Translations under genes and position numbers: made by a program
In this document: piece by piece, positions 58,697 to 64,000 of the stretch
Layout: the number at the start of each line of letters is the position of its first letter
How positions within the stretch are numbered: position 1 is the stretch's first letter
Notes under the pieces: generated by a model
The model's database searches: none
The model's input: only the letters and a program-made list of their open reading frames with translations
What the model was told of the DNA's origin: nothing
NCBI RefSeq assembly: GCF_043290135.1
Contig: NC_134707.1
Location: 139,191,319-139,255,318, forward strand
Source: Rhipicephalus microplus
Lineage: Eukaryota; Arthropoda; Arachnida; Ixodida; Ixodidae
Direction: 5' to 3'
Length of the DNA stretch: 64,000 nt

Positions 58697-61491
58697 AGTT
58701 GTGGAGTTTATAGATGTGGAGTTTCTAGCTCTGGAGATTCTAGTTGCGGGGTTTCGAGTTGCAGAGTTTCTCTTTGCGGAGTTTCTTGTTGCAGAGTTTC
58801 TAGTTGTGGAGTTTCTAGTTGTGAAGTTTTAGTTGTGGAGTTTCAAGCTGTGGAATTCATAGGTGTGGAGTTTCTAGTTGTGGAGTTTCTAGTTTTCGAG
58901 TTTCTAGTTACGGAGTTTCTAGTTGTGGAGTTTTTAGTTGTGGAGCTTTTAGTTGAGGAGTCTCTAGTTGTTGATTCTCTAGTTGTGGAAGTTCTAGTTG
59001 TGGAGTTTCTAGTTGCGGAGTTTCTTGATGTGGAGTTTCTAGTTGTGGAGTTTCTGGCTGTGGAGTTTATAGTTGCGGAGTTTCTAGTATAGGAGTTTCT
59101 AGTTGTGGAGTTTCTAGTTGTGGAGTTTCTAGTTGTAGAGTTTCTAGTTGCGAAGTCTCAAGTCGTGGAGTTTCTAGTTGTGGAGTTTCTAGTTGTGGAG
59201 TTTCTAGTTGTGGAGTTTCTAGTTGTGGGGTTCGTAGTTGTGGGGTTCGTAGTTGTGCAGTTCTAGTTGTGGAGTCTCTAGTTGAGGAGTTTCCATTTGT
59301 GTTGTTTCTAGCTGTGGAGTTTCTAGTTGCGGAGTTTCTAGATGCAGAGTTTCTAGTTGCGGAGTTTTCTAGTTGTGGAGATTGTAATGGCGGAGTTTCT
59401 AGTTGCGGAGTTCCAAGTTGTGGAGTTTCTAGTTGTCGAGCTTCTAGTTCTGGGGTTCGTAGTTGTGGGATTCGTAGTTGTGCAGTTTCTAGTTGTGGAG
59501 TTTCTAGTTATGGAGTTTGTAGTTGTGGAGTATCTAGTTGTGGACTTTCAAGTTGTGAAGTTTCTAGTTGTGGAGTTTCTAGTCGCGGAGTTTTCTAGTT
59601 GCGGAGTTTCTAGTTGCAGAGTCAGTAGTTGTGGAGTTTCTAGTTGTGGAATTTATAGCTGTGGAGTTTCTAGTTGCGGAGTTTCTAGTTGTGGGGTTCG
59701 TAGTTGTGGAGTTCGTAGTTGTGGAGTTTCTAGTTGTGAAGTCTCTAGTTGGGGAGTTTCCAGTTGTGCAGTTTCTAGCTGTGGAGTTTTTCGTTGCGGA
59801 GTTTCTAGTTGCAGAGTTTCTAGTAGCGGAGTTTTCTAGTTGTGGAGATTCTAGTGGCGGAGTTTCTAGTTGCGGAGTTTCAAGTTGTGGAGTTTCTAGT
59901 TGTGGATTTTCTAGCTGTGGAGTTTATAGTTGCGGAGTTTTTAGTTGCGGAGTTTCTGGTTGTGGAGTTTCTAGTTCTGGAGTCTGTAGTTGTGGAGTAT
60001 CTATTTGTTGGGTTTCAAGTTGTGGAGTTTCTAGTTGTGGAGTTTCTAGTTGTTGAGTTTCTAGTAGTTGAGTTTCCAGTTGCCGAGTTTCTAGTTGCGA
60101 AGTCTCAAGTCGTGGAGTTTCTAGCTGTGGAGTTTCTAGTTGCGGAGTTTCTAGTTGCGGAGTTTCTAGTTGTGGATTTTGTAGTTGTGGAGTATATAGT
60201 TGTGGTGTTTCAAGTTGTGGAGTTTCTAGTTGCGGAGTTTCTAGTTGCAGAGTTTCTAGTTCCGGAGTTTTCTAGTTGTGGAGTTTCTAGTTGCGGAGTT
60301 TCTATCTGTGGAGTTTCTAATTGCGGAGTTTCTAGTTGCAGAGTTTCTAGTTGTGGATTTTCTAGCTGTGGAATTTCTCCTTGCAGAGTTTTTAGTTGCG
60401 GTGTTTTTGTTGTGGAGTTTCTAGTTGTTGAGTTTCTAGTTGCCGAGTTCTTTAGTTGCGAAGTCTCAAGTTGTAGAGTTTCTAGCTGTGGAGTTTCTAG
60501 TGGCGGAGTTTCTAGTTGTGGAGTTTCTGGCTGTGGAGTTTCTAGTTTGGGAGTTTCTAGTTGTGGAGTTTCTAGTTGTGAGGTTCGTAGTTGTGGAGTT
60601 TCTAGTTGTCGAGTTTCTAGTTGTGGAGTCTCTAGTTGTGGAGTTTCTAGTTGTGGGGTTCGTAGTTGTGGGGTTCGTAGTTGTGGAGTTTCCAGTTGCG
60701 GAGTTTCAAGTCGTCGAGTTTCTCGTTGTGGAGTTTCTAGTTGTGGATTGTCTAGCTGTGGAGTTTCTAGTTGCGGAGTTTCCAGTTGGGGAGTTTGTAG
60801 TTGTGGAGTATCTATTTGTTGGGTTTCAAGTTGTGGAGTTTCTAGTTGTGGAGTTTCTAGTTGTGGATTTTCTAGTAGTTGAGTTTCTAGTTGCCAAGTA
60901 TCTAGTTGCGAAGTCTCAAGTCGTGGAGTTTTTAGCTGTGGAGTTTCTAGTTGCGGAGCTTCTATTTGCGGAGTTTCTAGTTGCGGAGCTTCTAGTTGTG
61001 GAATTTTTAGTTGGGGAATATATAGTTGTGGTGTTTCAAGTTGTGGAGTTTCTAGTGGCGGAGTTTCTAGTTGCAGAGTTTCTAGTTGCGGAGTTTTCTA
61101 GTTGTGGAGTTTCTAGTTGCGGAGTTTCTAGTTGTGGAGCTTCAAGTTGTGGAGTTCTTTAGTTGCGGAGTTTCTAGTTGCGGAGCTTCTAGTGGCGGAG
61201 TTTCTAGTTGTGGAATTTGTAGTTGTGGAGTATCTAGTTTTGGTGTTTCAAGTTGTGGAGTTTCTAGCTGTGGAGTTTCTAGTTGCGGAGTTTCTAGTTG
61301 CAGAGTTTCTAGTTGCGGAGTTTCTAGTTGCGGAGTTTCTTGTTGTGGAGTTTCTAGTTGCGGAGTTTTCTAGTTGCGGAGTCTGTAGTTGTGGAGTTTC
61401 TAGTTGTGGAATTTCTAGTTACGGAGTTTCTAGTTGTGGAGCTTTTAGTTGAGGAGTCTCTAGTTGTTGAGTCTCTAGTTGTGGAATTTCT
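58697..61491 (+). repeat. 2,795-bp HOR copy 3
   Basis: GAATTC lies at 58853. It carries the C at 60693 in common with copy 2, and a private A to T at 61341 that removes one CTAG. Confidence 0.9.
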
Positions 61492-63731
61492 AGTTGTGGA
61501 GTTTATAGATGTGGAGTTTCTAGCTCTGGAGATTCTAGTTGCGGGGTTTCGAGTTGCAGAGTTTCTCTTTGCGGAGTTTCTTGTTGCAGAGTTTCTAGTT
61601 GTGGAGTTTCTAGTTGTGAAGTTTTAGTTGTGGAGTTTCAAGCTGTGGAATTCATAGGTGTGGAGTTTCTAGTTGTGGAGTTTCTAGTTTTCGAGTTTCT
61701 AGTTACGGAGTTTCTAGTTGTGGAGTTTTTAGTTGTGGAGCTTTTAGTTGAGGAGTCTCTAGTTGTTGATTCTCTAGTTGTGGAAGTTCTAGTTGTGGAG
61801 TTTCTAGTTGCGGAGTTTCTTGATGTGGAGTTTCTAGTTGTGGAGTTTCTGGCTGTGGAGTTTATAGTTGCGGAGTTTCTAGTATAGGAGTTTCTAGTTG
61901 TGGAGTTTCTAGTTGTGGAGTTTCTAGTTGTAGAGTTTCTAGTTGCGAAGTCTCAAGTCGTGGAGTTTCTAGTTGTGGAGTTTCTAGTTGTGGAGTTTCT
62001 AGTTGTGGAGTTTCAAGTTGTGGGGTTCGTAGTTGTGGGGTTCGTAGTTGTGCAGTTCTAGTTGTGGAGTCTCTAGTTGAGGAGTTTCCATTTGTGTTGT
62101 TTCTAGCTGTGGAGTTTCTAGTTGCGGAGTTTCTAGATGCAGAGTTTCTAGTTGCGGAGTTTTCTAGTTGTGGAGATTGTAATGGCGGAGTTTCTAGTTG
62201 CGGAGTTCCAAGTTGTGGAGTTTCTAGTTGTCGAGCTTCTAGTTCTGGGGTTCGTAGTTGTGGGATTCGTAGTTGTGCAGTTTCTAGTTGTGGAGTTTCT
62301 AGTTATGGAGTTTGTAGTTGTGGAGTATCTAGTTGTGGACTTTCAAGTTGTGAAGTTTCTAGTTGTGGAGTTTCTAGTCGCGGAGTTTTCTAGTTGCGGA
62401 GTTTCTAGTTGCAGAGTCAGTAGTTGTGGAGTTTCTAGTTGTGGAATTTATAGCTGTGGAGTTTCTAGTTGCGGAGTTTCTAGTTGTGGGGTTCGTAGTT
62501 GTGGAGTTCGTAGTTGTGGAGTTTCTAGTTGTGAAGTCTCTAGTTGGGGAGTTTCCAGTTGTGCAGTTTCTAGCTGTGGAGTTTTTCGTTGCGGAGTTTC
62601 TAGTTGCAGAGTTTCTAGTAGCGGAGTTTTCTAGTTGTGGAGATTCTAGTGGCGGAGTTTCTAGTTGCGGAGTTTCAAGTTGTGGAGTTTCTAGTTGTGG
62701 ATTTTCTAGCTGTGGAGTTTATAGTTGCGGAGTTTTTAGTTGCGGAGTTTCTGGTTGTGGAGTTTCTAGTTCTGGAGTCTGTAGTTGTGGAGTATCTATT
62801 TGTTGGGTTTCAAGTTGTGGAGTTTCTAGTTGTGGAGTTTCTAGTTGTTGAGTTTCTAGTAGTTGAGTTTCCAGTTGCCGAGTTTCTAGTTGCGAAGTCT
62901 CAAGTCGTGGAGTTTCTAGCTGTGGAGTTTCTAGTTGCGGAGTTTCTAGTTGCGGAGTTTCTAGTTGTGGATTTTGTAGTTGTGGAGTATATAGTTGTGG
63001 TGTTTCAAGTTGTGGAGTTTCTAGTTGCGGAGTTTCTAGTTGCAGAGTTTCTAGTTCCGGAGTTTTCTAGTTGTGGAGTTTCTAGTTGCGGAGTTTCTAT
63101 CTGTGGAGTTTCTAATTGCGGAGTTTCTAGTTGCAGAGTTTCTAGTTGTGGATTTTCTAGCTGTGGAATTTCTCCTTGCAGAGTTTTTAGTTGCGGTGTT
63201 TTTGTTGTGGAGTTTCTAGTTGTTGAGTTTCTTGTTGCCGAGTTCTTTAGTTGCGAAGTCTCAAGTTGTAGAGTTTCTAGCTGTGGAGTTTCTAGTGGCG
63301 GAGTTTCTAGTTGCAGAGTTTCTAGTTGCGGAGTTTTCTAGTTGTGGAGTTTCTAGTTGCGGAGTTTCTAGTTGTGGAGCTTCAAGTTGTGGAGTTCTTT
63401 AGTTGCGGAGTTTCTAGTTGCGGAGCTTCTAGTGGCGGAGTTTCTAGTTGTGGAATTTGTAGTTGTGGAGTATCTAGTTTTGGTGTTTCAAGTTGTGGAG
63501 TTTCTAGCTGTGGAGTTTCTAGTTGCGGAGTTTCTAGTTGCAGAGTTTCTAGTTGCGGAGTTTCTAGTTGCGGAGTTTCTAGTTGTGGAGTTTCTAGTTG
63601 CGGAGTTTTCTAGTTGCGGAGTCTGTAGTTGTGGAGTTTCTAGTTGTGGAATTTCTAGTTACGGAGTTTCTAGTTGTGGAGCTTTTAGTTGAGGAGTCTC
63701 TAGTTGTTGAGTCTCTAGTTGTGGAATTTCT
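61492..63731 (+). repeat. 2,795-bp HOR copy 4, with a 555-bp internal deletion (2,240 bp)
   Basis: GAATTC lies at 61648. Private changes are T to A at 62015 and A to T at 63233. It lacks exactly 555 bp (37 units) present in copy 3 between 60501 and 61055. The join lies inside 63282-63313, a 32-bp tract that occurs at both ends of the missing segment in copy 3 (60487-60518 and 61042-61073). Confidence 0.9.
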
Positions 63732-64000
63732 AGTTGTGGAGTTTATAGATGTGGAGTTTCTAGCTCTGGAGATTCTAGTTGCGGGGTTTCGAGTTGCAGA
63801 GTTTCTCTTTGCGGAGTTTCTTGTTGCAGAGTTTCTAGTTGTGGAGTTTCTAGTTGTGAAGTTTTAGTTGTGGAGTTTCAAGCTGTGGAATTCATAGGTG
63901 TGGAGTTTCTAGTTGTGGAGTTTCTAGTTTTCGAGTTTCTAGTTACGGAGTTTCTAGTTGTGGAGTTTTTAGTTGTGGAGCTTTTAGTTGAGGAGTCTCT
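63732..64000 (+). repeat. 2,795-bp HOR copy 5, partial
   Basis: The first 269 bp of a further copy, including GAATTC at 63888, run to the window end. The amplified sub-array therefore continues beyond the window. Confidence 0.88.

Larger units (their letters stand above)
1..64000 (+). repeat. 15-bp minisatellite/satellite array filling the window
   Basis: Every stretch can be read as contiguous copies of a 15-bp unit, consensus GTTGTGGAGTTTCTA, with one to four changes per unit and no spacer. The consensus holds 7 T, 5 G, 2 A and 1 C, so the + strand is 80% T+G and strongly G-skewed. Common variants are TTGCGGAG and TTGCAGAG in place of TTGTGGAG, TTTCAAG in place of TTTCTAG, and GTCTCTAG in place of GTTTCTAG. 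I saw no block in reverse orientation and no inserted unique or transposon-like sequence. Neither edge of the array is in the window. The class (eukaryotic satellite) is inferred from size and hierarchy; its chromosomal location is unknown. Confidence 0.98.
50627..64000 (+). repeat. HOR block H9, containing the amplified 2,795-bp sub-array
   Basis: A1 lies at 50627 and A2 at 52746; no A marker of any subtype occurs from 52775 to the end. The first 2.5 kb is a mosaic of H6- and H7-like pieces, including a 13-unit (196-bp) version of the segment that is 11 units in H3 and 12 units in H2 and H4. At about 53107 the 2,795-bp HOR starts and continues past the window end. Confidence 0.8.

Noticed and set aside
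53107..63731. The 2,795-bp copies as an assembly artefact
   Set aside because: This cannot be excluded, but each copy carries private changes (57898, 61341, 62015, 63233 and a 555-bp deletion), which argues against simple duplication of one read by the assembler.
1..64000. CRISPR array
   Set aside because: Repeats are contiguous with no unique spacers, the unit is 15 bp, and no cas-like gene is present.
1..64000. CENP-B box or telomeric repeat within the array
   Set aside because: I looked for TTCG-N4-A-N2-CGGG and for TTAGGG/TTTAGGG-type runs and found neither. A centromeric role therefore has no motif support here, though many centromeres lack CENP-B boxes.
1..64000. Transposable element or retroelement insertion inside the array
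   Set aside because: No interval departs from the 15-bp periodicity for more than about 30 bp, and no terminal repeats, target-site duplications or transposase or reverse-transcriptase-like frames are visible.
1..64000. Bacterial origin (large repetitive adhesin or surface-protein gene)
   Set aside because: Frame is not maintained over more than about 1 kb, no flanking signal or anchor domains are seen, and CTAG, often rare in bacterial genomes, occurs in nearly every unit.

Overview
The whole 64-kb window is one uninterrupted tandem-repeat array. The basic unit is 15 bp, consensus GTTGTGGAGTTTCTA on the + strand, so about 4,260 units fit in the window. All units run head to tail in the same orientation. 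I find no gene, RNA gene, transposon, unique-sequence island or array edge, and the array runs off both ends of the window. A simple-repeat block of this size, with kilobase-scale higher-order structure and CTAG in nearly every unit, points to a eukaryotic satellite/minisatellite (centromeric, pericentromeric, subtelomeric or sex-chromosome heterochromatin are all possible). The sequence alone does not identify the species.

Variant 15-mers occur in a fixed order and are copied as long blocks, which gives a nested higher-order repeat (HOR). A divergent AT-rich marker unit (called A here, subtypes A1, A2, A3) divides the window. A1-to-A1 blocks are H1 427-6155 (5,729 bp), H2 6156-10437 (4,282), H3 10438-16332 (5,895), H4 16333-23863 (7,531), H5 23864-33498 (9,635), H6 33499-39459 (5,961), H7 39460-47686 (8,227), H8 47687-50626 (2,940) and H9 50627 to the end. 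The common period is about 5.7-6.0 kb. Longer and shorter blocks are explained by nested tandem duplications (647, 861, 1,009, about 1,710 and 7,925 bp) and by deletions. A second landmark, a unit containing GAATTC (called B), recurs 17 times.

The left part (1-22 kb) is a roughly 10.2-kb segmental duplication of 5.9-kb HORs. The middle (19.9-40 kb) is a 7.9-9.6-kb duplication with nested changes. The 40-53 kb part is a mosaic of recent small duplications. From 53107 to the end a new 2,795-bp HOR has been amplified in tandem: three full copies, one with a 555-bp internal deletion, and the start of a fifth. I detect only one or two substitutions between neighbouring copies, so this is probably the youngest part of the window.

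Long open frames exist only because 15 is a multiple of 3 and the consensus lacks stops in four of six frames. They encode monotonous pentapeptides (VEFLV, SSCGV, TPQLE or NSTTR), shift frame wherever a unit is 14, 16 or 19 bp long, and are not kept in frame between HOR copies. I therefore annotate no coding sequence. The features below are repeat structure only; block edges are usually good to within 20-40 bp because the units resemble each other.
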